64,000 nucleotides of DNA from Mucilaginibacter gotjawali (lineage in GTDB: Bacteria > Bacteroidota > Bacteroidia > Sphingobacteriales > Sphingobacteriaceae), in contig NZ_AP017313.1 of the NCBI RefSeq assembly GCF_002355435.1, positions 4,092,001-4,156,000 of the forward strand, in the 5' to 3' direction. Under the pieces are notes generated by a model. The model was not told the origin of the DNA. It was given only the letters and a program-made list of their open reading frames with translations, and did not search any database. Positions 35,302 through 44,169 of this stretch are shown here, piece by piece (positions within the stretch are counted from its first letter, which is position 1; every line of letters starts with the position of its first letter). Made by a program: the position numbers and the translations under genes.

Positions 35302-36000
35302 ATGGCAGGTTACGAAAACAAGATAGGTATCAAATCATGGGCGGAAGAAGATCGCCCCCGCGAAAAACTGGCGGGCCAGGGCAGGCGCGCTTTAACGGAT
35401 GCAGAATTGATCGCCATCCTTATCGGCTCGGGCAGCAGGGATGAAACAGCGGTTGAGTTAAGCAAACGCATCCTGCATCATTATGATAACGACCTCAACA
35501 AACTGGGCAAAGCCTCCATTAACGAGCTATCCAACTTTAAAGGCATCGGCGAAGCCAAAGCTATCTCCATCATCGCCGCACTGGAGATAGGCCGCCGCAG
35601 GAACGATTTTGAAACCAAAGCGCCCGACATTATCAGCAGCAGCAAAGATGCCTACAACCTGATGCGCCGCCACCTGGTTGACCTGAACCACGAAGAGTTC
35701 TGGATCATATTAACAGGTCGGTCGCAAAAGGTTTTGGCAAAAGAACTGATCAGCAAAGGCGGTTTATCCAATACTGTTATCGACCCGAAAGTAATCTTCG
35801 GCGTAGCATTGCAGCACCAGGCAAGCAATATCATCCTGATCCATAACCATCCTTCGGGCAGTTTAAAACCGAGCCAGAATGATATTGTATTAACCAAACA
35901 ACTGGTAAGCGCAGGCAATATCCTCGATATAAAAATACTCGACCACCTCATTATCTCCGACCAGGGGTATTTTAGCTTTGCGGATGAAGGGTTGTTTTGA
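35302..36000 (+). CDS. radC: RadC-family JAB/MPN+ domain protein
   Basis: A 232-residue protein historically named DNA repair protein RadC. The N-terminal helical part has a helix-hairpin-helix-like region (RALTDAELIAILIGSGSRDETAVELSKRIL; LSNFKGIGEAKAISIIAALE). The C-terminal JAMM metalloprotease-like domain has the Glu in HEEFWIILTG and the metal motif HNHPSGSLKPSQND. Its true biochemical role is unresolved. The start is set at ATG 35302 (MAGYENKIGIKSWAEEDRPRE), because the 17 residues encoded upstream of it come from the palindromic repeat at 35262-35285. Confidence 0.92.
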   Translation: MAGYENKIGIKSWAEEDRPREKLAGQGRRALTDAELIAILIGSGSRDETAVELSKRILHHYDNDLNKLGKASINELSNFKGIGEAKAISIIAALEIGRRRNDFETKAPDIISSSKDAYNLMRRHLVDLNHEEFWIILTGRSQKVLAKELISKGGLSNTVIDPKVIFGVALQHQASNIILIHNHPSGSLKPSQNDIVLTKQLVSAGNILDIKILDHLIISDQGYFSFADEGLF

Positions 36001-36001
36001 G

Positions 36002-36043
36002 GAAGTCCGAAAGTCGGAAAAGTCAGGAAAGTCCGAAAGAAAG
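36002..36043. repeat. GTCCGAAAGTCGG tandem repeat
   Basis: Begins one base after the radC stop; inverse complement of the family at 32356-32400. Confidence 0.75.
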
Positions 36044-36113
36044 AGTTTTAAAAATATTCCCGAAACATCCATCTGGAAATATCGTTATCTTTATATCACT
36101 AAATACTAAAACC

Positions 36114-36329
36114 ATGATAAACCCGGAAGACGAATTATTACCCGACGATTCAGACAGTTCAGATACCGCCGACCAGCAAAGCCAGCAGGATATCCATTCC
36201 AACGGGCTGGATGAAACCCCGGTGGATGAAAATACAACGGACACCGATATTTTAAAGCAATCGTATGATGCGGCAGAATCTGCCTACACCTTAAAGTTAG
36301 GCGGAGAAGGCAAACCTAAAAAAGAATAA
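36114..36329 (+). CDS. Small acidic hypothetical protein
   Basis: A 71-residue protein, very acidic in its first two thirds (MINPEDELLPDDSDSSDTAD) with a more balanced C-terminus (YDAAESAYTLKLGGEGKPKKE). Probably disordered. No family recognised and no signal peptide. The frame is open upstream to 35997 only because the repeat after radC is read through; ATG 36114 is the natural start. A gene is supported by sensible codon use and the defined start and stop, but not strongly. Confidence 0.5.
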   Translation: MINPEDELLPDDSDSSDTADQQSQQDIHSNGLDETPVDENTTDTDILKQSYDAAESAYTLKLGGEGKPKKE

Positions 36330-36439
36330 ACTTTGTAAACCGCCTACGCTATCAGAGTCGCAGGATAACAGCTTTTAAATATTAAAAGTTTAAGGTGACC
36401 TTGTGTTATGCTGAATAAAAATTCACAGGCTATTCATGC

Positions 36440-36545
36440 TCCGCCAATTGGCGGACTACCTGTTTGTAGAAAACAAATACAAGAAAATATTACCCCTTCA
36501 GGGGTTACCCATTCGCAAAGGGTATCCCCTGACGGGCATTCGATC
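36440..36545. repeat. Mosaic of short palindromic repeats
   Basis: Within the gap after 36329: perfect palindrome TCCGCCAATTGGCGGA (36440-36455), then ACTACCTGTTTGTAG (compare 49100-49114), then ACCCCTTCAGGGGTTACCC and GGGTATCCCCTGACGGG. No gene is visible between 36330 and 36568. Confidence 0.65.
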
Positions 36546-36568
36546 AGATTTGCCTCATCAGCCGCAGC

Positions 36569-38823
36569 TTATTTTGCTTCATTCAGATTCGGCAGATCGT
36601 AATTACTTTTTAAATAGCGCTCCAGGTATTGAAAACTTACATTTTCAATCAGCAGGTAGCTTTGCCAGTTGTATGCCGCACCATGGGCACCGGGAGGATA
36701 GATCCTCAAGTCCACATCCTTACCTGCATTGGTTAATGCGGTTAACAATTGCATCGTATTAGCCGGGTGAACGTTATCATCGCTCATGGAATGAATGAGT
36801 AATAAATGATCTTTCAGGTTAGCAGCATAGGTCATATCCGCACTTTTGATGTAACCTGCTTTGTTTTCATTCAGCGGGGCCATATAACGCTCGGTATAAA
36901 CATCATCATATAAACGCCAGTCGGTAACCGGGCTGTTCGCTATACCCACCTTAAACACGCCTGGATGGGTTAACAGTGTGTAGGTAGTGCTGTAACCGCC
37001 ATAGCTGGTTCCCATAATGGCCATTTTGGTGCTATCAACCGACATGTTTTTTGCCAGGTAGCGTGCCAGGTCAACAAAATCGCTGCTTTCCAGTTTGCCC
37101 AATTGCTTGTAAACCGATTTCATAAAACCGCTGCCATAATTAGCCGAGCCCCGGTTATTTACATTGGCAACCATATAACCATTCTGGGCCAGCCATTGCG
37201 CCCAGGTATCGGTACCAAACTGGTCGAAGATCTCGTGCGATTCGGGCCCGCCGTAAACCAGTAATACCAAAGGGTATTTTTGTTTGGGTCGAAGTTTGCG
37301 GGTTTAATGTAAAAACCATCCAATGCAGCGCCATCGCTTGCGGTAAACTTAAATTGCGTTTCGGGCGCATATTCATGCGCTTTTAAATAATCGCTCACTT
37401 CGTGATTATCCACCAGCGTTTTCAGCACTTTGCCTTTATTATCATTCAAAGTAACCTGTGTTGGCGTGGTGTGGTTGCTATAGGTATCCAAAAAGTATTT
37501 GGTATTTGGCGACATGTTTACGTCGTGAAAACCGCTTATAGTAAATAGCCTCGTCTCCCCGCTCCCATCAAAATTAATGCTGTAGGGTTCCTGGTAAAGG
37601 CCGCCGCTTTCTGCCGACAAGTAGTAGATCTTTTTCGCTTCCGCGTCTATCCCGGTAACCTTTATCATATCCCAGTTACCTTTTGTAACCTGGTTGATCA
37701 GTTTGCCATCATAGCCATAACGGTAAATATGGTAATAACCTGAACGGTCGGATACCCAGAAAAACTCTTTTGATTTCTCGGGGAAATAAACCATATCGTT
37801 CACATTGGTATAAAAATTAAAAATAGCTACCCAGGTGCTGTTCTTTTCTTCCAATACCACATGATGCTCTCCTGTTTTTACATTAAAAAAGTACAGCTTC
37901 ATATGGTTTTGGGCACGGTTAAGGGTCATCAATGCCAAAACATCGGGGTTGCTGGTCCAGTAAATGCGGGGGATATAAAAATCGCCGGTTTCATCAGGCG
38001 TCATCCAAACTTTTTTGCCGGTAGCCACATCAATAACGCCAATTTTTACGGATGGGTTTGGATCGCCCACCTGCGGGATCGAGATATGCACCTGTTCGGG
38101 ATGATTACCTTCAAAGTTAGTCATCTGGAAATCGGGAACCGGCCGTTCATTAAACTGCCAGAAAGCCATATACCTGCTATCCGGCGACCAGTTCCAGGCT
38201 TGTGCCTGACCAAATTCTTCTTCGTACACCCAATCATAATGACCGTTAAAGGTGCCGTTTTCGCTGGTTTTATCGGCAGTTAATTGCTTTTCTTTCGCGG
38301 CAGCAAAATCATAAACAAACATGTTGCCGTCGCGTTCCATGCCTACTTTTTTACCATCAGGAGATAACTCGGCAGTACGGGCATCCTTTGCCGCCCGTTT
38401 GAGCTGTTTACTTTCCAAATCGTAGATATAATAATCCGCTACACCCGAGCGCCGGTAGATCGGCCTGAAATTGGCTTTAAAAACCAGGTGTTTCGAGTCA
38501 TGCGACCACTGGAACGACTCGTAGTTGAATGGCTTAGTGCTTCCAGGAAAAGTAAATCCTTTATTACTGAAGATCAGTTCATCCTTTAAGGTTTGCGGGT
38601 CCATGGAGCGGATCTCGTCGTTATCGATGAAAGAATATTTATTCCCGCCGTTTGTCCAGTTAACGCTTTGCGGGCCAGCATTGCCAGCCAAACTGCCTGC
38701 AGACCGTATAGCATCCTCTAAACTGGTGTAGGCTTGTTTGGTTTGCGCCTTAAGCCCCATGGGTAAAATAACACATAATGAAAGCAAGCCTGTTAAACTA
38801 ACCCGCACAAATTGAATCTTCAT
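36569..38823 (-). CDS. Dipeptidyl peptidase IV-type S9 protease, frameshifted
   Basis: Two frames form one ~750-residue secreted serine peptidase that removes N-terminal dipeptides. The first (from ATG 38823) holds a signal peptide (to GLKAQ) and the beta-propeller (HYDWVYEEEFGQ is the substrate-anchoring Glu-Glu motif; NWSPDSRYMAFWQFNE). The second holds the alpha/beta-hydrolase domain with VLLVYGGPESHEIFD, nucleophile GTSYGGYST, Asp in MSDDNVHPAN and His in YPPGAHGAAYNW. The frame breaks at the T run 37277-37281 (an A run in the gene, ...NFDPNK/KYPLVLL). Adding one base restores a perfect DPP-IV sequence. Either an assembly indel or a recent null mutation. Confidence 0.85.
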
Positions 38824-38867
38824 ATAAAGAGTGTATAATTTTATAAACTGGGATAAAGCTAATAGAA

Positions 38868-38990
38868 AAAGGTGAAAGGTAAAAGGTGAAAGGCGAAAGG
38901 TAAATTATACTATAATTTTCAAATTAGCGATCAAATTTCATTGAACAGTTCAAAAACCTTTTACCTTTAGCCTTTTACCTTTCGCCTCAT
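38868..38990. repeat. AGGTGAAAGGTAAAAGG inverted repeat
   Basis: Tandem AAAGGTGAAAGG/CGAAAGGTAAA units at 38868-38902 are mirrored by CCTTTTACCTTTAGCC and CCTTTCGCC at 38958-38988. The gap separates divergent DPP-IV and thioesterase genes. Confidence 0.7.
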
Positions 38991-38994
38991 TAAG

Positions 38995-39002
38995 TATCTT
39001 TG
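38995..39002 (+). promoter_or_regulatory. -7 promoter box TATCTTTG
   Basis: TAnnTTTG match 16 bases upstream of the thioesterase ATG at 39019. Confidence 0.6.
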
Positions 39003-39018
39003 CACAAACAACATATCT

Positions 39019-39537
39019 ATGAAAGGAAAAACGCCCAAAGAATCACATACCATCATGAATGAACTGGTATTACCCAATGATACCAATACACTGCATAACT
39101 TAATGGGGGGGCGTTTACTGCACTGGATGGATATTGCTGCAGCCATATCAGCACAAAAACATTGTAACCGGATAGTAGTTACGGCATCGGTTGACAACGT
39201 ATCCTTTAAACAACCCATTAAATTGGGGGATGTAATCACTATCGAGGCACAGGTTTCAAGGGCTTTTAACACTTCCCTCGAGGTAAGGCTGGATGTTTGG
39301 GCCGAAAATATCCCTTCGGGCACGCGGATAAAAAGCAACGAGGCTTTTTACACCTTTGTGGCCCTTGACCAGAACGGCCGGACTACTCAGGTACCGGAAG
39401 TAATCCCCGACACGATTGAGGACATGGTATTATACGAAGGCGCCCTGCGCAGAAGGCAATTACGGTTAATTTTAGCCGGTAAGATGAAACCCAACGATGC
39501 CACCGAGCTAAAAGCGCTTTTTTTTGGCGAAGAGTAA
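39019..39537 (+). CDS. Acyl-CoA thioesterase (hotdog fold, YciA/BACH type)
   Basis: A 172-residue cytosolic hydrolase that splits acyl-CoA to fatty acid and CoA. The hotdog domain is complete: LPNDTNTLHNLMGGRLLHWMD (catalytic Asn/Asp region, about 20-40), ASVDNVSFKQPIKLGDVITI, and IKSNEAFYTFVALD. The C-terminal tail (RRRQLRLILAGKMKPNDATE) is the extra helix of the BACH-like group. It has its own promoter and stands alone. Confidence 0.9.
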   Translation: MKGKTPKESHTIMNELVLPNDTNTLHNLMGGRLLHWMDIAAAISAQKHCNRIVVTASVDNVSFKQPIKLGDVITIEAQVSRAFNTSLEVRLDVWAENIPSGTRIKSNEAFYTFVALDQNGRTTQVPEVIPDTIEDMVLYEGALRRRQLRLILAGKMKPNDATELKALFFGEE

Positions 39538-39631
39538 TAATAAACGTGCTCTTATTTAAACATTAACGGCATACATCAAAACCGATTTTTTTCTTAAAGA
39601 TTCAGTACCTTTATGCACCTGAATTTATTTT

Positions 39632-39970
39632 ATGAGAAAGATAACCTTATTGCTGTTGATGATTTGCGCATTGGGCATTTCATGTTCAACAACTAAAAAA
39701 ACGGTACAAAGCGGCGCTGCCTCCGTTTCCCGCACTGAAAATGACGGATCATCCTTCGAAAAAGCTATTGTTATACAGGAAACACATGAAACACCCGGCA
39801 TTGATGCTGAATATGCCTGGATCAGGAATAAATACCCCGGTTCACACACCAATAGCCAGGCCTTAGTCTATAATAAAAATAAACCTTTCGATATCCTCCA
39901 TATCACTACGGCGGATAATAACAAGGTGGACGTTTACTTCGATATTTCGAACTTTTACGGGAAGTTTTAG
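39632..39970 (+). CDS. Small hypothetical lipoprotein
   Basis: A 112-residue protein with a lipobox (CALGISCS, Cys18) and the typical STTKKT tether after it. The mature domain (EKAIVIQETHETPGIDAEYAWIRNKYPG split over two strands, ending NKVDVYFDISNFYGKF) looks like a small alpha/beta fold found in Bacteroidota; I do not know a function. Downstream hairpin at 39985 ends the transcript. Confidence 0.72.
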   Translation: MRKITLLLLMICALGISCSTTKKTVQSGAASVSRTENDGSSFEKAIVIQETHETPGIDAEYAWIRNKYPGSHTNSQALVYNKNKPFDILHITTADNNKVDVYFDISNFYGKF

Positions 39971-39984
39971 GGCTCAAACCAGGC

Positions 39985-40009
39985 TTCCGAAGTTTCGAAA
40001 ACTTCGGAA
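39985..40009. terminator. Hairpin between convergent genes
   Basis: Perfect 11-bp stem TTCCGAAGTTT / AAACTTCGGAA with a 3-base loop. No long T run, but the position between two convergent stops suggests bidirectional termination. Confidence 0.55.
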
Positions 40010-40029
40010 ATCTCTTATCATCCCTGGCT

Positions 40030-41103
40030 CTATCCCAACGTTTCCTGCTTTAAAATATCCAAAACAGACGGGGTAACATTGCCAAAAAAAGACACGCCGG
40101 AAGCGCCGTTTTTTAACGCAATTTGTATCCCCTGCCTTATTTCGTCATCGTTTTTAAAGTCCGAAAGATAAAGCCCTGCATAAAGCGGGAATGAGCCTGA
40201 TAAAAAATGGATGCCTTCGGCAACCGCATCCCCTATCCAGGCCACCTTTTCTTTGTAAAACCCATGGTAGATCATCGGGCAAACGCCGTCCAGTTTAAAG
40301 TTGGTCCAGTCCTGCCTTACGTTACGGCGGGCAACTTCGGGTGTCGGGAAAACAGCCGCGGTAATTAATTTTTTATGCTGACGGGCAATAGCTGATAAGC
40401 TATTCACTACCCTGGCAATATTGTTATACCTGAACAGGCGCCATGACAGGCTTGCTTCAGGATATTGAATCTCAGAAAGGTCTGTACCATATTGTTCCTT
40501 AAATTTCGAGCGGCAAACATCGCAGTAGCAATAATCATAATCGGGCAGTTCCTTTGTTTGTTCAATATGGTAATTGCCCCAAAGATTTACAGGTAAAACC
40601 ACATCGCAATAGCGCACATAATCCAGGTGGATGCCGTCAACGTAATCCTTATCCAAAATATCATTTACCTGTTGCTCCAGGTATTGCTGCACTTCCGGCC
40701 TCGAGGGGCAAAGCCAGCGGTAATAATTTACATAGGGAGGCTTGTCTGCACATGAATCGCCGTTGCGGTTTCTGCTGTACCAATCGTCATGAACGCCCAG
40801 TAATTCGGCACGGTTAAAGGTCCAGATCCAGCGGTGCGCTTCCAAACCCGCTGATTTGGCGGCACGAAAATGTTTTTCGCTGTCGGCTTCAAAAAACACA
40901 CCGGTTATTCCACCTGCTTTAAAACCAGTATAACGTATTTTTAATTGATCCTCAGTATCTTTTGGATCAGGGCCTATCCAGACCCAGTTTTTGTGTTTCT
41001 TCTTTTTGGAATTTACATTAGTTGCCGCCGCTTCGCTTTTTAAACCGATAGCTGACGCCGCAGTAACCAATAGACCTGTTTTTAAAAATTCACGTTTATT
41101 CAT
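40030..41103 (-). CDS. GHL10-type glycoside hydrolase-like protein
   Basis: A 357-residue exported protein with a twin-Lys/Arg signal (MNKREFLKTGLLVTAASAIG). The barrel matches the glycosyl-hydrolase-like 10 (GHL10, family 10 glycosylhydrolase) group: NWVWIGPDPKDTE, AAKSAGLEAHRWIWTFNR, then DYVDGIHLDYVRYCD, YCYCDVCRSKFKEQYG and GVCPMIYHGFY. Asp in HLDYVRY is a likely catalytic residue. Members are thought to act on cell-wall or matrix glycans, but activity is rarely shown. The CBM9 gene at 41183 lies just upstream in the same direction, so the two probably act together. Confidence 0.82.
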   Translation of the reverse strand: MNKREFLKTGLLVTAASAIGLKSEAAATNVNSKKKKHKNWVWIGPDPKDTEDQLKIRYTGFKAGGITGVFFEADSEKHFRAAKSAGLEAHRWIWTFNRAELLGVHDDWYSRNRNGDSCADKPPYVNYYRWLCPSRPEVQQYLEQQVNDILDKDYVDGIHLDYVRYCDVVLPVNLWGNYHIEQTKELPDYDYCYCDVCRSKFKEQYGTDLSEIQYPEASLSWRLFRYNNIARVVNSLSAIARQHKKLITAAVFPTPEVARRNVRQDWTNFKLDGVCPMIYHGFYKEKVAWIGDAVAEGIHFLSGSFPLYAGLYLSDFKNDDEIRQGIQIALKNGASGVSFFGNVTPSVLDILKQETLG

Positions 41104-41182
41104 ATACCTGTAAAAATTAAATGACTGCGCCGCACACGTTCAGTCATACCGCTTCCAAAAATTACGTTTATCCCCCCGAAAG

Positions 41183-42283
41183 CTATTTATAGCTGTGAAC
41201 AAGCCCTTCCTGGTTAATTGCCCAGGTAATATGATCCTTTTCATCCCTGATAAAAGCCATAAACTGGTGCGGGGTAGCTTCTACGCTAAGGGCATTCCTG
41301 TTTTTATTTATCACTACCTGCTTACCCAGGCCAAACGCTTTTAACGAAGCCGTATAACCTTGATGCTGCTGGTACCAAAGCTGCTCATGGTAGTAAATAA
41401 GCCATAAATATCGCTTTTGCTGTTCAAAATATGGCAAACTAAAGCCTGTATTATTTATGTTACTTTTTGTGAACGACAAGTATCCCCAGCGTTCCGGGCA
41501 ATGCATATCCACTACGCCCTGCGGCGACCAAACCCAGTTGTGTTCCGGCAGGTTATGGCCGCCATTGTTTTTCAATTTTACATAGCTGCCATTTTCGGGC
41601 CTGGTGTCCCACTCCACCCGCGAAAAGTTAATACGCCACAAGGTACCCTCTGATGGCACCTGTACATTGTTGGCAAGGCTAATGGCTTTAAATGGAATAG
41701 CAATTTCAATGGTCCAGCCTTTGTCGGCAGCCGAGGGGTCGTTAACCGTTCCCTGTACCTTAACAGCCGAGTGCATCCCCTCCGCATCCCAGCTAAACAT
41801 AGGCGTCCCGCCATTTCGGTAAGGCTTGTTTAAAAAAAGGTCGAACACCGTATTTAGCGCATTGTATTCCAGTTCAAAATATTGGTGGGTAGTGTTATTG
41901 GGATTGATAAAAACCTCGAAATCATTGTCATGGAAAACGATCTCATCATGCTGTTTGACGTACGCCCACACATTCGGATCGTGTATCTGCGCAGCAATAT
42001 ACAGGCAGCTGTCATCCCAAAGCATTTTTACATTGGTTTGCAGCCGCGGATCAGGTTTTAAATCACCCTCAATATCGCGGAAATCATCGGTCCATTTGGC
42101 CTGTTGCCAGGCGGTATCGTTAAGATCACCGTCAATTACCGGCGGGGCTTTGGCGTAGGCAACGACGTAGCTTTTTGGCATGGTAAACATATTGGCGAAA
42201 GCACTGAAAGGCGATTGCGCATTGGACGCCAGGGGGAAAAATGAGATGCAGAAAGACGTGAACAGGAAAATATTTTTTTTCAA
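41183..42283 (-). CDS. Secreted CBM9-like carbohydrate-binding protein
   Basis: A 366-residue secreted protein. After the signal peptide (LASNAQ) a family-9-like carbohydrate-binding domain spans about 40-270 (PPVIDGDLNDTAWQQAKWTD, TNVKMLWDDSCLYIAAQIHD, DNDFEVFINPNN, FELEYNALNTVFDLFLNKPY, WRINFSRVEWDTRPENG, then HNWVWSPQGVVDMHCPERWGY). A ~90-residue extension with a helix-rich C-terminus follows. No ATG precedes the signal peptide in frame; a TTG at 42283 is the likely start. It is followed 79 bp later by the GHL10 gene, which suggests a secreted binding-plus-cleaving pair. Confidence 0.82.
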   Translation of the reverse strand: MKKNIFLFTSFCISFFPLASNAQSPFSAFANMFTMPKSYVVAYAKAPPVIDGDLNDTAWQQAKWTDDFRDIEGDLKPDPRLQTNVKMLWDDSCLYIAAQIHDPNVWAYVKQHDEIVFHDNDFEVFINPNNTTHQYFELEYNALNTVFDLFLNKPYRNGGTPMFSWDAEGMHSAVKVQGTVNDPSAADKGWTIEIAIPFKAISLANNVQVPSEGTLWRINFSRVEWDTRPENGSYVKLKNNGGHNLPEHNWVWSPQGVVDMHCPERWGYLSFTKSNINNTGFSLPYFEQQKRYLWLIYYHEQLWYQQHQGYTASLKAFGLGKQVVINKNRNALSVEATPHQFMAFIRDEKDHITWAINQEGLVHSYK

Positions 42284-42327
42284 ATGGAGCGAATTGCTTT
42301 TTGTTAAGGATAAGACTTAATTTAAAT

Positions 42328-42731
42328 TCAGCGGCTCATTTCCAATATCTTATCAAACTCTTCAGGCTTTACTGCACTTACAGATAATCGGCCCTGCCGC
42401 ACCAGCTGGATCTCGCTTAACATGGGTTCAGCTTTTATCTGCGCAAGGGTAACCGGTTTTTTAAGTGATTCAACCGGTGAAAATTCAACCACTACCCAAT
42501 TGGTGTCGTCGGTGGTAGGGTCCTGGTAGGCCTCTTTTACAACCTTTGCAATACCAACAATTTCTTTGCCTTCGTTACTGTGGTAAAAAAAAGCCAGGTC
42601 GCCTTCCTTCATGGCGCGCATGTTGTTACGTGCAGTGTAATTACGTACGCCGTCCCAAAAGGTGCGTCCATCCTTATTAAATTTTTCCCAGCTGTATTTT
42701 CGGGTTCTGATTTGATGAGCCAATAATTCAT
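42328..42731 (-). CDS. EVE-domain protein (thymocyte nuclear protein 1-like), frameshifted
   Basis: A ~135-residue EVE-domain protein of the PUA-like superfamily, thought to bind modified bases in DNA or RNA. The body KYSWEKFNKDGRTFWDGVRN, YTARNNMRAMKEGDLAFFYH and SNEGKEIVGIAKVVKEAY is canonical. The expected N-terminus MNYWLIKSEPE is present in a second frame from ATG 42731 and joins perfectly to KYSWEKF if one base is added to the T run 42697-42700. The open frame upstream to 42861 gives an unrelated, Cys/His-rich N-terminus and is not the real start. Either an assembly indel or a recent mutation. Confidence 0.82.
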
Positions 42732-42968
42732 TTAGTTGATTTATGTTGCCCGTAAAATTGGGAAAAAGGATGCAGATTAGGAAATGGTAAAACTCCCGCG
42801 CGTGTAAAATTGAACAGCAGTATCTGTATAGGCTTTTATCAACATTAATTTCAGTCTCCATACAACATCCAACGAGCAGGTATCAGCAAAAAACAGCGCA
42901 TAAAAAGAGTTGAATAAGTATTTGCCATCAAATTACCATTGCAATTTATTAATCCTGTTTTAACACTA

Positions 42969-43001
42969 AAAGGCTAAATTCGGTGCGGCATTTTAGCCTT
43001 T
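42969..43001. other. Hairpin in the leader of chrA
   Basis: Perfect 10-bp stem AAAGGCTAAA / TTTAGCCTTT with a 13-base loop, 14 bases upstream of the chrA ATG. No T run follows on the plus strand. Could be an attenuator, an mRNA stability element or an operator; no evidence to choose. Confidence 0.45.
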
Positions 43002-43015
43002 AATCAAAATACCCC

Positions 43016-44137
43016 ATGCAAGATAACAGGCTGAAAGAGATCGCCCGCGTATTTCTAAAATTAGGCGTTATAGGTTTTGGCGGTCCGGCGGTACATATTG
43101 CCATGATGGAAGAAGAGGTCGTGAGGAAACGGCAGTGGTTTACCCATGAGCATTTCATTGACCTGATTGGGGCCACCAACCTTATCCCCGGCCCAAACTC
43201 AACCGAAATGGCTTTGCATTGTGGTAAAGAAAGGGGCGGCTGGAAGGGGTTGCTGGTAGCAGGCGCCTGTTTTATTTTACCGGCGGTGATTATAACAGCA
43301 GCATTCGCCTGGGCCTACCAGCAATATGGGCGTTTGCCGCAGGTTCAGCCGTTTATATATGGCATAAAACCAGCCATCATCGGCGTTATACTTTCGCTGA
43401 TGATCACGCTCGGAAAAAAGACATTTAAGAATATAGAACTAGGGTTCATTGGCCTTTCGTGTGCCATTTTAGCCATTGCGGGTATTAATGAGGTGCTTAT
43501 CCTTTTTGGAGCGGGGTTTACTGGCATACTGATTTACAATGTCAGAAATAAATTTAGCGCTTTAAATTCTATTAGCCCTTTTGCGATGCTGCCAGCATTA
43601 GTTGTTTCCGGAGACGGTTCAGATTGGAAGATTTTCTGGATCTTTCTTAAAGTAGGGGCAATTTTATACGGCAGCGGCTATGTCCTGTTTGCTTTCCTCG
43701 ATTCGGAGTTAGTAAAAACAGGAATGCTCTCGCGGCAAACGCTGATTGATGCCATAGCCGTCGGGCAGTTTACTCCCGGACCGGTGTTTTCGTCGGCTAC
43801 GTTTATTGGCTGGCAAATGGGTGGCTTAGCAGGCGCTGCAAAGGCTACCATCGGCATATTCCTGCCCTCATTTTTGTTTGTTGGATTGTTAAACCCGTTG
43901 GTTTCATGGCTCCGAAAATCAAAAGCTATGTCGGCGTTTTTGGATGCAGTAAATGCATCCGCTATCGCTTTGATCCTGGCGGTTTGCGTTGAGATGGGCA
44001 AAGAGTCCGTAAATAATTGGAAAACCGTTTTGATCCTGGTTGCGGGGATTGCAGTTAGCCTGTTCAATAAAAAGTTAAACAGCGCCTTTATAATTATTGG
44101 CGGCGCCGCGGCAGGTTACCTGCTTTGGTTAATATAA
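43016..44137 (+). CDS. chrA: Chromate transporter-family protein (ChrA, CHR)
   Basis: A 373-residue inner-membrane protein with two homologous CHR halves. The first starts VFLKLGVIGFGGPAVHIAMMEEEVV and has the conserved LIGATNLIPGPNSTEMALHCGKERGG; the second repeats the pattern with FLKVGAILYGSGYVLFAFLD and AIAVGQFTPGPVFSSATFIGW. About ten membrane segments. Family members export chromate as an anion antiporter; many homologues have unknown natural substrates. Alone in its unit, divergent from the EVE gene. Confidence 0.88.
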   Translation: MQDNRLKEIARVFLKLGVIGFGGPAVHIAMMEEEVVRKRQWFTHEHFIDLIGATNLIPGPNSTEMALHCGKERGGWKGLLVAGACFILPAVIITAAFAWAYQQYGRLPQVQPFIYGIKPAIIGVILSLMITLGKKTFKNIELGFIGLSCAILAIAGINEVLILFGAGFTGILIYNVRNKFSALNSISPFAMLPALVVSGDGSDWKIFWIFLKVGAILYGSGYVLFAFLDSELVKTGMLSRQTLIDAIAVGQFTPGPVFSSATFIGWQMGGLAGAAKATIGIFLPSFLFVGLLNPLVSWLRKSKAMSAFLDAVNASAIALILAVCVEMGKESVNNWKTVLILVAGIAVSLFNKKLNSAFIIIGGAAAGYLLWLI

Positions 44138-44169
44138 CGGGCTGTAAAAATAGCTTAACTACTGCTTAA

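Noticed and set aside
40030..42283. Extension of the 6.3-30 kb PUL
   Set aside because: Separated by 10 kb of housekeeping genes and without the operator motif.
42732..42861. N-terminal extension of the EVE protein
   Set aside because: Cys/His-rich chance sequence; the canonical EVE N-terminus is in the other frame from ATG 42731.
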